NCBI RefSeq assembly: GCF_018881795.1
Contig: NZ_JACVPQ010000001.1
Coordinates: forward strand, 448,718 to 512,717
Direction: 5' to 3'
Origin: Polynucleobacter sp. MWH-Jannik1A5
Lineage (GTDB): Bacteria > Pseudomonadota > Gammaproteobacteria > Burkholderiales > Burkholderiaceae
DNA length: 64,000 nt
Position 1 is the stretch's first letter. The number at the start of each line of letters is the position of its first letter. Positions 1 through 8,860 of the stretch are shown piece after piece. The notes beneath the pieces were generated by a model. That model had not been told where the DNA came from, searched no databases, and saw nothing but the letters and a program-made list of their open reading frames with translations. Made by a program: the position numbers and the translations under genes.

Positions 1-28
1 CTTGATTACTCCCCACGGTAAGTCCCAT
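1..28 (-). CDS. ccoN: Cytochrome c oxidase cbb3-type subunit I, N-terminal fragment (partial)
   Basis: Only the first nine codons are inside the window: ATG at 28 reading MGLTVGSNQ before running off the left edge. A GGAG Shine-Dalgarno lies just upstream of the ATG. The assignment as ccoN, the catalytic haem-copper subunit of cbb3 oxidase in the inner membrane, rests mainly on context: ccoS and ccoI lie immediately upstream on the same strand, and an FNR/ANR-type promoter precedes it. The short peptide alone does not prove the family. Confidence 0.6.
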
Positions 29-81
29 GGTTTCTCCTTTTTTGTGACCAAACAACGACATAATCCAAATAGATTGGATCG

Positions 82-87
82 ATTATC
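82..87 (-). promoter_or_regulatory. -10 element of the ccoN promoter
   Basis: Minus-strand GATAAT (TATAAT with one change) would place transcription start near 75 and leave a leader of about 47 bases before the ccoN ATG. No good -35 hexamer is visible, as expected for a class II FNR-dependent promoter whose operator replaces it. Confidence 0.5.
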
Positions 88-109
88 AAAGTAAGGTCAT
101 TAAGGGAGT

Positions 110-123
110 TTGATCTATGTCAA
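110..123 (-). promoter_or_regulatory. FNR/ANR-type operator upstream of ccoN
   Basis: TTGATCTATGTCAA matches the FNR/ANR consensus TTGAT-N4-ATCAA with one changed base in the second half-site. Its centre (116.5) lies 41.5 bases upstream of the start predicted from the -10 element at 82-87, the standard class II activator position. This fits oxygen-limitation control of cbb3 oxidase. Confidence 0.7.
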
Positions 124-217
124 AAAGGATGGGGCAAATTGGAGCCCCTGGGAAATAAAATGCTTTATTTTCTAAATCATATTAAATATATGACTTTAAT
201 TGATAGTGCCTACTAAC

Positions 218-373
218 TTATTTAGACTTCGGAGTATCATCATCCATCAGAATGGCTTCGCCTGGACCATCCAAATCATCAAACTGACCGCTCTTAATGG
301 ACCAGTTCAAAATCCAGACCAATAGGCCAATCAGAACCAGCGAAATAGGGATGAGTAGAAAAAGGCTTTCCAT
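218..373 (-). CDS. ccoS: cbb3-type cytochrome oxidase assembly protein CcoS
   Basis: A 51-residue protein with one N-terminal membrane segment (about residues 4-25, LFLLIPISLVLIG followed by LLVWILNW). A short acidic tail follows (FDDLDGPGEAILMDDD), the typical FDDLDGP...IL.DDD ending of CcoS. CcoS is a small inner-membrane factor needed to insert redox cofactors into the cbb3 oxidase catalytic subunit. It begins 9 bases downstream of the ccoI stop on the same strand, so the two are probably co-transcribed. ccoN follows after a 189-base gap carrying its own promoter. Confidence 0.9.
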   Translation of the reverse strand: MESLFLLIPISLVLIGLLVWILNWSIKSGQFDDLDGPGEAILMDDDTPKSK

Positions 374-382
374 CCCTATAGT

Positions 383-2815
383 CTAAGCTTTTCGCAAACG
401 CCAGGCATTTAAGGTCACCGCAAGCGAAGAAAGCGACATGCCGATTCCCGCAACCCAAGGATTAACCCAACCCATCATTGCCGCCGGAATAGCTAACAAG
501 TTGTAAATCAAAGCCCATAATAAGTTTTCCTTAATAATGGCTTGGGTTTTATCTGCTAATAAAAGCGTTTTTGCTAAGGGCTCTAGAGAGACGGCCGTCA
601 AAATGGCATCAGCGCCTGCAGCAGCTAATGGTGCACCCGCACCAACGGCAATTGAGATATCTGCTCGCGCCAGCAATGGAGCATCGTTTACGCCATCACC
701 AATGGCCCAAATAAAACGTCCTTCTTTTTGCAAGCGTTCAATGTAATCATACTTATCTTCGGGAGTGCAGCCGCCTCTGTGGGATTCAATACCAACATGA
801 TGAGCCCACCAAGCAACCGTATCACGATCATCGCCTGAAACTAAATGTACGGCAATATTTCTAGACTTCACCACTTTTAAGAATTCCTCCAAACCAACTC
901 TTGGCGTGTCCAAGAAAACAAAGCTGGCGATCAATCCTTGCTCGTCGGCCAAATGCACTTGACCATATTGACCTAACTGAGAGCTCTGCTCTACACCCAG
1001 CCATAGAGCACTTCCGAGCCTATAAGATCCAGAACTTAAGCCTCGACCTAAAAGATTAATGACAGGCTCACTCAATAAAGGTATCGAAAGATTTTCTTTT
1101 TCAGTAGCACGCAATAAAGAAAGCGCCAGTGGATGCCTTTGCCCTGACTCCAAGGCCGCCGCTAAAGCAAGCGCATCCTCACGCCGATAACCCGCACGAA
1201 GATTGATGATTTCTTGTAACTCTGGCTGACCCATTGTTAGAGTACCGGTTTTATCAAGAACCAAATCCGTAGCCTTCACTAAACCCTCCATCACATGGCC
1301 ACGCACGATCAGTAAACCTAATTTAGTTACAGCGCCTTGAGCTGCTGCCATGGCTGTTGGGACTGCAAGTGATAAAGCACAAGGACAACTCGCAACTAGT
1401 ACCGAAACTAAAACAGTCCATGCGCGAGCAGGATCAAAGTAAAGCCAAATCGCTGATGAAGCAAATGCACTGAATAATAGGAACGCAACGAAATAGGCGG
1501 CCCACTTTTCAGCAAGACTAACCATCACTGGCTTTGCAAGTAATGCTTGATCCAGTAGAGATGCAATTCCTGCGATACGAGTGGATTGACCTACCGCATC
1601 AATTTTCATAAAGAATGGATTAAGAATGTTATGTGTACCTGCATACACGCGATCACCAATTTTCTTATCAACTGGTTTAGATTCACCGGTCAATAAGGAC
1701 TCATCCAAAGCGCTCACATTTTCAACCAAAACACCATCAGCAGGCACCACCTCTCCAGGGGATACTCGTAATATCTGACCAGGATCGCAATTTACTACTG
1801 GAACAACCTCTATCTCTTGTGAAGCTGGGTAATCGATTGCACGCTCGCAGGTAGCAGGTAATTGTTTTGCCAAAGCCTCCGCCCCACCCTGCACATCTTG
1901 TCTAGCTAGTAATTCAACATATCTTGCAGCCAAGATAAATGCTACAAACATTGTGATTGAATCAAAATAACTTTGACTAGAGCCATTGATTAAGTTAATT
2001 GTGCCGGCGATGAAAGCCAATGCAAGCGCCAATGCAATTGGTACATCCATACCCAGCATATGCGTTTGCCTAAAGGACTGGACACTGCGCCAAGCTGCTT
2101 GAAATATTGGCCCTGCTGAATACACCATAACCGGTACGGTTAGCATCCAACTAGTCCAACCTAAAAGCACTTCAAACTCAGGGGTGATATCAGCGTCCAC
2201 ATAGGTTGGCCATGCATACATCATGACTTGCATCATGCCCAACATTGCTACGCCAAGACGTGACAGAAGCTGTCGCCTCTCTTTTTTCGCCCTATCCAAT
2301 GATTGAGATGGTTCGAATGGCCAAGCTTCATAGCCAATCCGTTCAATTTCAAAAAGGAGTCTTGCTAAGCTTGTTTTTTCTGGTGAGAAACGCACCATCA
2401 CTTTTTGAGTAACGTAATTAATTTGCACATCTTGAACACCAGCATTACGACGCAAATGTTGTTCACATAACCACACGCAAGCTGCACATCGAATTTTTTC
2501 TAATCGCAGAGTGGTCTCTAGACTGTCCTCGCCTTCAGATGAACGAGTAAAGCGGCCTCGCAAAGAAGGATCGTCATAAGGCTTCAGCTTTTCTGGGATT
2601 TCATTGCTAGCAAGATAGGCTGCCGGCTTATCACCAGCCTGTGATCGTCGGGCGTAAAAAACCTCAAGACCCTCACCATGAATCGTTTGTGCAATAGCCA
2701 TGCAGCCTGGGCAGCAAAATGATCGAGGCTCTCCCCCTAATTCTGCCTCGATTAAATCATCTGGGAGAATATGGCTTGAGCAGTGATAACAAGCCAGAGA
2801 ATTTGTTTTATCCAT
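383..2815 (-). CDS. ccoI: Copper-translocating P1B-type ATPase CcoI/FixI
   Basis: An 810-residue heavy-metal P-type ATPase, inferred to move copper across the inner membrane for cbb3 oxidase assembly. It has an N-terminal Cys-rich metal-binding region (CYHC near residue 9, FCCPGC near 34) and a heavy-metal-associated domain with CAAC near 110. It also has the TGES actuator loop, the membrane CPC metal site near 477 and the phosphorylated Asp in DKTGT near 521. GDGVND is the hinge motif. The ATG at 2815 is preferred; a TTG four codons upstream would overlap the preceding MFS gene by four bases. The adjacent ccoS and ccoN support CcoI over a general copper exporter such as CopA. Confidence 0.92.
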   Translation of the reverse strand: MDKTNSLACYHCSSHILPDDLIEAELGGEPRSFCCPGCMAIAQTIHGEGLEVFYARRSQAGDKPAAYLASNEIPEKLKPYDDPSLRGRFTRSSEGEDSLETTLRLEKIRCAACVWLCEQHLRRNAGVQDVQINYVTQKVMVRFSPEKTSLARLLFEIERIGYEAWPFEPSQSLDRAKKERRQLLSRLGVAMLGMMQVMMYAWPTYVDADITPEFEVLLGWTSWMLTVPVMVYSAGPIFQAAWRSVQSFRQTHMLGMDVPIALALALAFIAGTINLINGSSQSYFDSITMFVAFILAARYVELLARQDVQGGAEALAKQLPATCERAIDYPASQEIEVVPVVNCDPGQILRVSPGEVVPADGVLVENVSALDESLLTGESKPVDKKIGDRVYAGTHNILNPFFMKIDAVGQSTRIAGIASLLDQALLAKPVMVSLAEKWAAYFVAFLLFSAFASSAIWLYFDPARAWTVLVSVLVASCPCALSLAVPTAMAAAQGAVTKLGLLIVRGHVMEGLVKATDLVLDKTGTLTMGQPELQEIINLRAGYRREDALALAAALESGQRHPLALSLLRATEKENLSIPLLSEPVINLLGRGLSSGSYRLGSALWLGVEQSSQLGQYGQVHLADEQGLIASFVFLDTPRVGLEEFLKVVKSRNIAVHLVSGDDRDTVAWWAHHVGIESHRGGCTPEDKYDYIERLQKEGRFIWAIGDGVNDAPLLARADISIAVGAGAPLAAAGADAILTAVSLEPLAKTLLLADKTQAIIKENLLWALIYNLLAIPAAMMGWVNPWVAGIGMSLSSLAVTLNAWRLRKA

Positions 2816-2823
2816 TTGGTTAC

Positions 2824-4059
2824 TCAAGCACGTACTGCGCTACCCCAACCTCTTCGTCGCTCGTAGATGACAAATAGAACACCCCATATCACGACAGCAA
2901 CATATGCCCAGACCCAAGCTACTTGTGAGGTACGCGAACCAGAGATATCCAGAACAAAGCCAAAAATTGCAGGGCCCAATAGGCCGCCGCCAAAGCCCAT
3001 CAATGAGTGAAGGCCCATGGCAGCTCCTTTAATATTTTCTTGTGCGCTAATCACCAGGCCCGCAGTAAGTGTTGAGGAATCTGCCATGATGAAAATAGCA
3101 TGTCCAATAGCTAGAGCAACAATTAACCACCATGATTGGCCTGTTGAGCAAGCAAATGCAATGCCTAATACAGCACTGGTCAGCATCACAATACAAACCC
3201 ACTTCTGACGACCCACTCTTAAAGCAATTTCATTACCCAGTATTGAAGCAGGCACACCAAAGAAATTAATCACTCCGGCTAGAGTCGTAGCAGCCAGAAA
3301 AAAAGATTCTCCTGATGCTACAGCGCAAAAAGCAAAGAAGGCAACAATCCAACTCCTTGAGGCAAAGAGTTCTAATGTGTGAGCGGTATAGCCAAAAATA
3401 AATCCTGCTGCATTTTTATCTTGCAAAACTAGCTTCCATTTATCAACTGGAAAGATATCGTGCAGACGTATATTGATTGGACCCTTCCACTTCTCATGCT
3501 GCAATGCTGGGATAAATAGCAAAACAAGTAGAAATGCAGCAAGCGGTCCTAAGGCGATGAGCCCAAATACATATTGCCAACCCAGCGCACTCAGAATCCA
3601 ACCAGAGCATAAATAAGAAAAGCCAGTGCCAATGCCAAAGAAAGCGGTATAAAAAGCAATGTGTCGTGTTAGCTCGCCTGACTGAATACGATCAGACAAA
3701 ATTTTGAGGCCCGGCATATACGTGCCAGCAAGTCCGGCGCCATTTAAAGCCATGAATATTAGTGCTGTCCAAAAGTTATAAGCTAATAAGCCCATACCCA
3801 ATAGGCCGCAGACAGCAGAAAGTCCACCTACTAAATACACCTTGCGAGCATCCACTCGATCGGTCAATGCAGTTGCTAATGGAACTGCCAGCATATAACC
3901 AAAGAAAAAAGCACTGGCAATCAATCCTGACTGTAAATTTGTGAGGTGCCATTCCTCTTGGAGGGTAGTGAGAACTACGGCATAGCAGGCAAAACCCAAT
4001 AAGGCACAAGTTTGTGCCATCAGCATAAGAGGGGTGTAGCCAGCAGAACGAATGCGCAT
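2824..4059 (-). CDS. MFS transporter, coupled to ccoI
   Basis: A 411-residue major facilitator superfamily protein with about twelve hydrophobic segments. The loop after the second segment reads LTDRVDARKVYLVGG, the usual MFS A-motif position (G-x-x-x-D-R-x-x-R-R-like). The substrate cannot be read from the sequence. Its stop lies only 8 bases before the ccoI ATG, so the two genes are likely translated from one message and a link to copper supply or respiration is possible. The Met/His-rich transmembrane motifs described for the CcoA copper importer are not evident in the middle helices. The start is ATG at 4059. Confidence 0.82.
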   Translation of the reverse strand: MRIRSAGYTPLMLMAQTCALLGFACYAVVLTTLQEEWHLTNLQSGLIASAFFFGYMLAVPLATALTDRVDARKVYLVGGLSAVCGLLGMGLLAYNFWTALIFMALNGAGLAGTYMPGLKILSDRIQSGELTRHIAFYTAFFGIGTGFSYLCSGWILSALGWQYVFGLIALGPLAAFLLVLLFIPALQHEKWKGPINIRLHDIFPVDKWKLVLQDKNAAGFIFGYTAHTLELFASRSWIVAFFAFCAVASGESFFLAATTLAGVINFFGVPASILGNEIALRVGRQKWVCIVMLTSAVLGIAFACSTGQSWWLIVALAIGHAIFIMADSSTLTAGLVISAQENIKGAAMGLHSLMGFGGGLLGPAIFGFVLDISGSRTSQVAWVWAYVAVVIWGVLFVIYERRRGWGSAVRA

Positions 4060-4199
4060 AGATAATCAGAAGAAACGTAAACTCATTCTACTCGCCCAGA
4101 ACACAATAGGCTTGTTAGATCGTCAAAAACAAGATATTTACAGCAGGCTAGGCAATTCCATTGATGATTATGGAATAGTGCCAGAGCAACTCCCGGGCT

Positions 4200-4955
4200 T
4201 TATTGCTGACTAATATTCGGGGAATCTTGGAAACCGTTAGAGCGGTAAGTTAAGACTAAGGTATCTCGGTAGCCGTATTTTGTTAGCGGCTGAATAGGCG
4301 TTGATTCATGAATCATGCGCTGATCATTCATTAGCAATAAAGACCAAGGTTCTGTCAAAGTAAAGCGCAAACCCGCCGAGCCTGAGGCATCAAATATTCT
4401 CGTCTCACCACCCTTGATACCTGAACGATCTAATAAGAAGACTGCTACAAAATCTACACCATCGCGATGTGCCCCCTCAGGAGTCGGGCGACCAATACCA
4501 TCGGTTGTATCAATCCGAAATTGATGCGCTTCTACAAACCAAGTATTAACAGGCTTTAAGCCATTTAAGATATGAGCAAGCCCAAGCAATACCGATTGCC
4601 AAGCAGGACTACTCAACAAGTCATTTTGGATAGGCTCAAACCAGCGCTCAATACCGCCGTGAAGCGCGTTGTAATCAAGTGATTGCCAATGTGCGCGATG
4701 CGGAACTAACGTAAGTTCATCGCCCTTGATTTGATAACTAGCATGACGACGGAAACGATAGCGACCGCCATCCTTTAAATAGGGGTCCCGGGGCAAGTCT
4801 TCCCAAAACTTGGCGAGGCCTTGTAGTTTGGCCAGATCGACATGACTAAATTGAGCCACAGTCTCAGCAGATACCACCGCAAAGCCGTCATCGAGTAAAG
4901 CTTGATCTATCTGCTTTAGAGGGGTTAATGGAGGCGCAAGGCCGGCAATCGTCAT
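4200..4955 (-). CDS. 2OG-Fe(II) dioxygenase family protein
   Basis: A 251-residue protein resembling the 2OG-Fe dioxygenase family that contains amino-acid hydroxylases. The iron facial triad is visible as H163-x-D165 (AHRDGVD) and H216 (MIHESTPI), with an Arg-containing strand (YRDTLVLTYR) near 230-238 suited to bind 2-oxoglutarate. An N-terminal region of about 60 residues has a short RFRRH motif common in this family. No amino-acid biosynthesis or peptide genes flank it, so the substrate is unknown. It stands alone between the MFS gene and the TAXI gene. Confidence 0.75.
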   Translation of the reverse strand: MTIAGLAPPLTPLKQIDQALLDDGFAVVSAETVAQFSHVDLAKLQGLAKFWEDLPRDPYLKDGGRYRFRRHASYQIKGDELTLVPHRAHWQSLDYNALHGGIERWFEPIQNDLLSSPAWQSVLLGLAHILNGLKPVNTWFVEAHQFRIDTTDGIGRPTPEGAHRDGVDFVAVFLLDRSGIKGGETRIFDASGSAGLRFTLTEPWSLLLMNDQRMIHESTPIQPLTKYGYRDTLVLTYRSNGFQDSPNISQQ

Positions 4956-5010
4956 AGTTTTATTTTAGGGCAGTAAGCAAAAGCAGTTTTACTTTTTATA
5001 TCCCCTTACC

Positions 5011-6312
5011 TTAATGAACTAGATTTAAACGTACACGCACCTCACCCACATGCCCTTTAAGGTCATATAGTTCTTTGGCGTCCAACATTGATACCTTGAT
5101 ATTACCAACCCGCTTTTCGATAGCCTCTAGATCTTTAAAATTCTTCTCTTTAAGCGCTGGATTTTGAGCATTCCTCTCAATCACCTTGAGCTCCTCATAC
5201 ACCTGAGCCAACTTCAATCGTAATAAGAAATTTTTCGTAGTTGGGATGTAAGTAAACAAGGGGATCAAAATCACTAAAAGCGGAATAACAATCTTGACAA
5301 AACGTCCCGCCCAAACTGCAGTCCAAAAAGGAAGGTGGCGATGCAGGAATGAAGGACCATCTTTTAGATAGATCTCTGCATCCACATCCAAAGGAAAATC
5401 CAATCCAGTACCCGATGGAAACTCGCCAGTCTTTTGCAGGCGTGAATATGATTTCAAAATATCATATGAAGCGCCAAGCAAAAGTGATATTAGTGCAGGG
5501 CTCGCATTATCGTGCGCCACTAAGGTCGCAGTAGCGGCCATCACCTGAATATCCTGACGAGGCTGATCATATTGAATGCTCAACAATCCTCTGGGCACGG
5601 TAACCTTAGATAAATAGGGAAGATTGCGAGTGTAAGCATCAGCCTGATCAAAGTTCATCAAGCGAATACCGGGAATAGAGTAAAACTTTTTCAAAATTGG
5701 CGCTTCCGCTGCTGCCACAATAAATACAGCATCTAATTCACCAGCACTGAACTTTGCAAGCGCTTCATCAGGCTTCAGTTTTTGCGCATCTATATCCTTG
5801 TCAGTAATGCCGCTAACCTGTAATAAATCCTTGGTGAGCGCCAGCGTGCCACTTCCTTCGTTGCCAATAGAGACTCTTTTTCCTTTTAGCTGACTCAATA
5901 TTTTTAGTTGGCCGCCATCACTTTTAAAAGTACCTTCGCGATACCAAACCCAAATTGGCTCGTAAAACATGCCTGCTATCGAAACCAAATTGGGATATTC
6001 GCTAATGTTAGCGACCCCACCTTGCACCATCGCAAAATCTACTCCAGTTTTTGGATCATTTAAGAGGACCAAGTTATCGATAGTTCCACCAGTAGAGCGC
6101 ACTTTAAGATCAACACCATCTTTAGATAACTCTGCTTTTAAACGCTCTCCAAATTGGTAGTAGAGACCGGTAGGAAATCCCGTGGCTAGCTCGATAGACT
6201 TTGGTGGTGGAGGTACTAAGATCCATAGCACCCCAAAAAGAATGATCAGCAGCGCAATAAAGGATGCTGCCAAAGCCAGTGGATTGTATATTTGCCTTTT
6301 GATGAAATTCAT
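5011..6312 (-). CDS. TAXI family TRAP-type solute-binding protein with membrane anchors
   Basis: A 433-residue protein with an N-terminal hydrophobic segment (about residues 10-33) and a periplasmic-binding domain of the TAXI type. ELATGFPTGLYYQFGERL near residue 40 and VSIGNEGSGTLALTKDLL near 145 are typical. A second membrane segment (about 335-352) is followed by a cytoplasmic basic, helical tail. TAXI proteins normally capture a solute for a fused DctQM-type TRAP permease. No permease gene is adjacent here, and the second membrane span would anchor the protein at both ends, so a sensing or structural role is possible. Confidence 0.82.
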   Translation of the reverse strand: MNFIKRQIYNPLALAASFIALLIILFGVLWILVPPPPKSIELATGFPTGLYYQFGERLKAELSKDGVDLKVRSTGGTIDNLVLLNDPKTGVDFAMVQGGVANISEYPNLVSIAGMFYEPIWVWYREGTFKSDGGQLKILSQLKGKRVSIGNEGSGTLALTKDLLQVSGITDKDIDAQKLKPDEALAKFSAGELDAVFIVAAAEAPILKKFYSIPGIRLMNFDQADAYTRNLPYLSKVTVPRGLLSIQYDQPRQDIQVMAATATLVAHDNASPALISLLLGASYDILKSYSRLQKTGEFPSGTGLDFPLDVDAEIYLKDGPSFLHRHLPFWTAVWAGRFVKIVIPLLVILIPLFTYIPTTKNFLLRLKLAQVYEELKVIERNAQNPALKEKNFKDLEAIEKRVGNIKVSMLDAKELYDLKGHVGEVRVRLNLVH

Positions 6313-6424
6313 TGAAGCCTCTTATGTTTTTTGCATTATGCCCCGTGCATGGCATTAGGAAAAGGTTTCAAAACCATTCATGCAAATCAAGATAAGATGA
6401 GGCTTTTTAGACGCCCCAGAAACC

Positions 6425-7189
6425 ATGAAGAATTCAGCAAAAACTAAGGTAGCCCTAGTCACCGGAGCGGGAACTGGAATTGGTAAGGCTGCAGCCAAGG
6501 CCCTGCTTAAGGGGGGCTATTGCGTAGTGTTGACGGGGCGCAGTATTGATAAATTAGAAAAAGCCATTACCGATATAGGCGGCGACCAAAGCAATTGTTT
6601 GGCGGTTGCTTGTGATGTTGGCAAACCTGATGCGGTCAAAAAGCTATTTACAGCCCTTAGTAATAAGTTTGGTCGCATCGATGTTTTATTCAACAATGCC
6701 GGCATGGGCGCTCCTGCAATCCCTATGGAAGACTTGAGCTATGAACAGTGGATGAACGTTGTGAATACCAATCTTTGCGGTGCATTCCTCTGCTCACAAG
6801 AAGCGATTCGCATGATGAAAGCACAATCACCTCAAGGAGGCAGAATTATTAATAATGGCTCAATCTCTGCTCATGCACCACGGCCTATGTCAGCACCATA
6901 TACCGCCACAAAACATGCCATCAGCGGCTTAACCAAAACAATTGCATTGGATGGGCGCCCTTTTAATATTGCCTGCGGTCAAATTGATATTGGGAATGCA
7001 GCAACCGAGATGACTGAGCGCATGGCTGCTGGAATTCTGCAGGCCGATCAATCTATTAAGGTAGAACCCCGCATGGACGTTGATCACGTTGGGGAAGCAG
7101 TACTTCATATGGCTCAACTGCCGCTGGAGAGCAATATTCTGTCGATGACAATTATGGCAACCAATATGCCATTTGTAGGTAGAGGCTAA
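6425..7189 (+). CDS. Short-chain dehydrogenase/reductase
   Basis: A 254-residue classical SDR. The nucleotide-binding motif TGAGTGIG is at residues 13-20, NNAG follows near 90, and the catalytic set is Ser ([10 protein letters not shown]) with YTATK. It should be a soluble NAD(P)-dependent oxidoreductase; the substrate cannot be inferred. It is the only plus-strand gene among a minus-strand neighbourhood and ends 4 bases before the convergent ccmI stop. ATG at 6425. Confidence 0.9.
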   Translation: MKNSAKTKVALVTGAGTGIGKAAAKALLKGGYCVVLTGRSIDKLEKAITDIGGDQSNCLAVACDVGKPDAVKKLFTALSNKFGRIDVLFNNAGMGAPAIPMEDLSYEQWMNVVNTNLCGAFLCSQEAIRMMKAQSPQGGRIINNGSISAHAPRPMSAPYTATKHAISGLTKTIALDGRPFNIACGQIDIGNAATEMTERMAAGILQADQSIKVEPRMDVDHVGEAVLHMAQLPLESNILSMTIMATNMPFVGRG

Positions 7190-7193
7190 AACT

Positions 7194-8393
7194 TTACTGA
7201 CGTACTTGATCGATCAGCAGGCGAACATTGCTTGCACCAACTTTAACTGTCTGCGCCGATGAGATGAGATCTCCTGCTTCGGGCTTTGCCATTCCAGTTT
7301 TCGAGATGCGTACCTCTACACTTGCCTCAGATAATTGAGAAAGTGGCGCACTTGGATTCATTGCCAAGGCGTCATTCAAAGTGAAGCTCATTGGAAAATC
7401 GCTAGCTGCCACCTTTAGAACCGCTACTGGCATGCGTTCACCAGGCTTACGAGCAATCACCATTACGATGTCTCCCGATTTAACCTTAGACTTCAAATCA
7501 GCAGACAGTTCAACCTTGCCACTAATCGCTTTGCTGGCCACCGAAGCGGGAGCGGAAGAAGAAAGGCCACCTTTAGAACGAGCCTCAGCAATTGATCCCT
7601 GAATAGCGCGTGCCTCATCAGTATCTGATGGTATCTGCTTTGCTAATTTTTCCCAAGTTTGAACCGCAGCCTTGTAATTACCAGCGCTATACGCTGCAGT
7701 TCCTGAAAGCCATAGCGCCATCAAATTATCAGGATCCAGTTTTAAGGCTTGATTGATTAACTGCAAAGGTTTTCCAGCAAAGTTACCGTTTGCATTAGTG
7801 GCCAATACATCTGCGTAATCAGCTAATAATTGCGGATCCGAATTGATGAAGTCGCCAGCACGGGCATAAGCTTTAGCCGCATCCTCATTACGGCCCAAGA
7901 TTCGGTAAGAGCGAGCCAACATCGCCCAGCCCTTCAGATTACCTGGATCCTTCTCCATCTTGGCAGCAAATTCAGCCACCATTTTTTCAACGCCCTCTTG
8001 GGTAACCGGTGTCTCTGAATTTTTTTGCGCTATCCGAACCACATCCCCCAAAGAAAAATAGAGGGCGGATGAAAGCAAAACAATAAATATGCACAACCCA
8101 ATAGCTGTTTTTTTCGCAGAACCCGCTACTTCGTGATCATCTTCTACGATCGTATCTTGAAAAAGGCGCTGGCGCATTTCAGCATGGGCAATTTCATAGT
8201 CAGCAGAACTAATTGTTCCTGCAAGATGTTCTGCTTCCAACTTTTCAAGCTCTTCTCGATAAATAGCAGCATTCATCTGGCGACGTGATGTTGCCGCACT
8301 CTTTGCAGGAAATATAAAAGGTCTTAGAACCAATACCAATACCAGAACCAAGAGCAAAAAAGCAGGAATCAAAAAGCTAGTCACTAAATTCAT
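7194..8393 (-). CDS. ccmI: Cytochrome c biogenesis protein CcmI (CycH), TPR protein
   Basis: A 399-residue inner-membrane protein, last gene of the ccm operon. It has two N-terminal transmembrane segments (about 4-26 and 95-115) separated by a cytoplasmic heptad-rich segment, the CcmI-1 module. A periplasmic TPR region (about 150-260) and a C-terminal domain complete it. CcmI holds apocytochrome c by its C-terminus and passes it to CcmFH. The start overlaps the ccmH stop by four bases. Confidence 0.9.
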   Translation of the reverse strand: MNLVTSFLIPAFLLLVLVLVLVLRPFIFPAKSAATSRRQMNAAIYREELEKLEAEHLAGTISSADYEIAHAEMRQRLFQDTIVEDDHEVAGSAKKTAIGLCIFIVLLSSALYFSLGDVVRIAQKNSETPVTQEGVEKMVAEFAAKMEKDPGNLKGWAMLARSYRILGRNEDAAKAYARAGDFINSDPQLLADYADVLATNANGNFAGKPLQLINQALKLDPDNLMALWLSGTAAYSAGNYKAAVQTWEKLAKQIPSDTDEARAIQGSIAEARSKGGLSSSAPASVASKAISGKVELSADLKSKVKSGDIVMVIARKPGERMPVAVLKVAASDFPMSFTLNDALAMNPSAPLSQLSEASVEVRISKTGMAKPEAGDLISSAQTVKVGASNVRLLIDQVRQ

Positions 8394-8860
8394 CCTTCTT
8401 TCTTATCAGCCGCATTTAACAATGCGTCGATTTTTTGATTGTCAGCATCCGTCAGTATGACGGTAGGAACGCTACTGTTTCTGCGTCGCAAATACATTAA
8501 GAGACCTGCAATACCAATGCCGAGAATGATGAACGGTCCAATCCAAAGCAACCAAGTCAATGGCTTGACTGGCGGACGATAGAGTACAAAATCACCATAA
8601 CGCTCAACCATGAATGAGCGAATTTGATCATCAGTCTTGCCTTCACTAATCAGAATACGAATTTCACGGCGCAAATCATTCGCTAAATCAGAACGTGAGC
8701 CAGCCAATGATTCATTCTGACAAACTAAGCAACGCATTTCCTCTGAAATGCTAATGAGGCGCTGCTCTGTTACAGGATCATCCGCAAGAGGCGCTGCATC
8801 CTTGGCATATCCACTACCAAGACTTAATGCAAATAATATAGCTAGAAAAATCTGCTTCAT
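8390..8860 (-). CDS. ccmH: Cytochrome c-type biogenesis protein CcmH
   Basis: A 156-residue thiol-oxidoreductase with a cleavable signal peptide (about residues 1-19). It has the family hallmark RCLVCQNESLAGS with redox cysteines C44 and C47, and a C-terminal membrane anchor (about 104-124). It reduces the CXXCH haem-binding site of apocytochrome c in the periplasm. It has the short form without a fused TPR domain, which is supplied by the separate ccmI gene downstream. Confidence 0.94.
   Translation of the reverse strand: MKQIFLAILFALSLGSGYAKDAAPLADDPVTEQRLISISEEMRCLVCQNESLAGSRSDLANDLRREIRILISEGKTDDQIRSFMVERYGDFVLYRPPVKPLTWLLWIGPFIILGIGIAGLLMYLRRRNSSVPTVILTDADNQKIDALLNAADKKEG

Noticed and set aside
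71..86. A second FNR-like site TTGGATCGATTATCAA upstream of ccoN
   Set aside because: Half-site spacing is wrong by two bases and it overlaps the -10; the site at 110-123 is far better.
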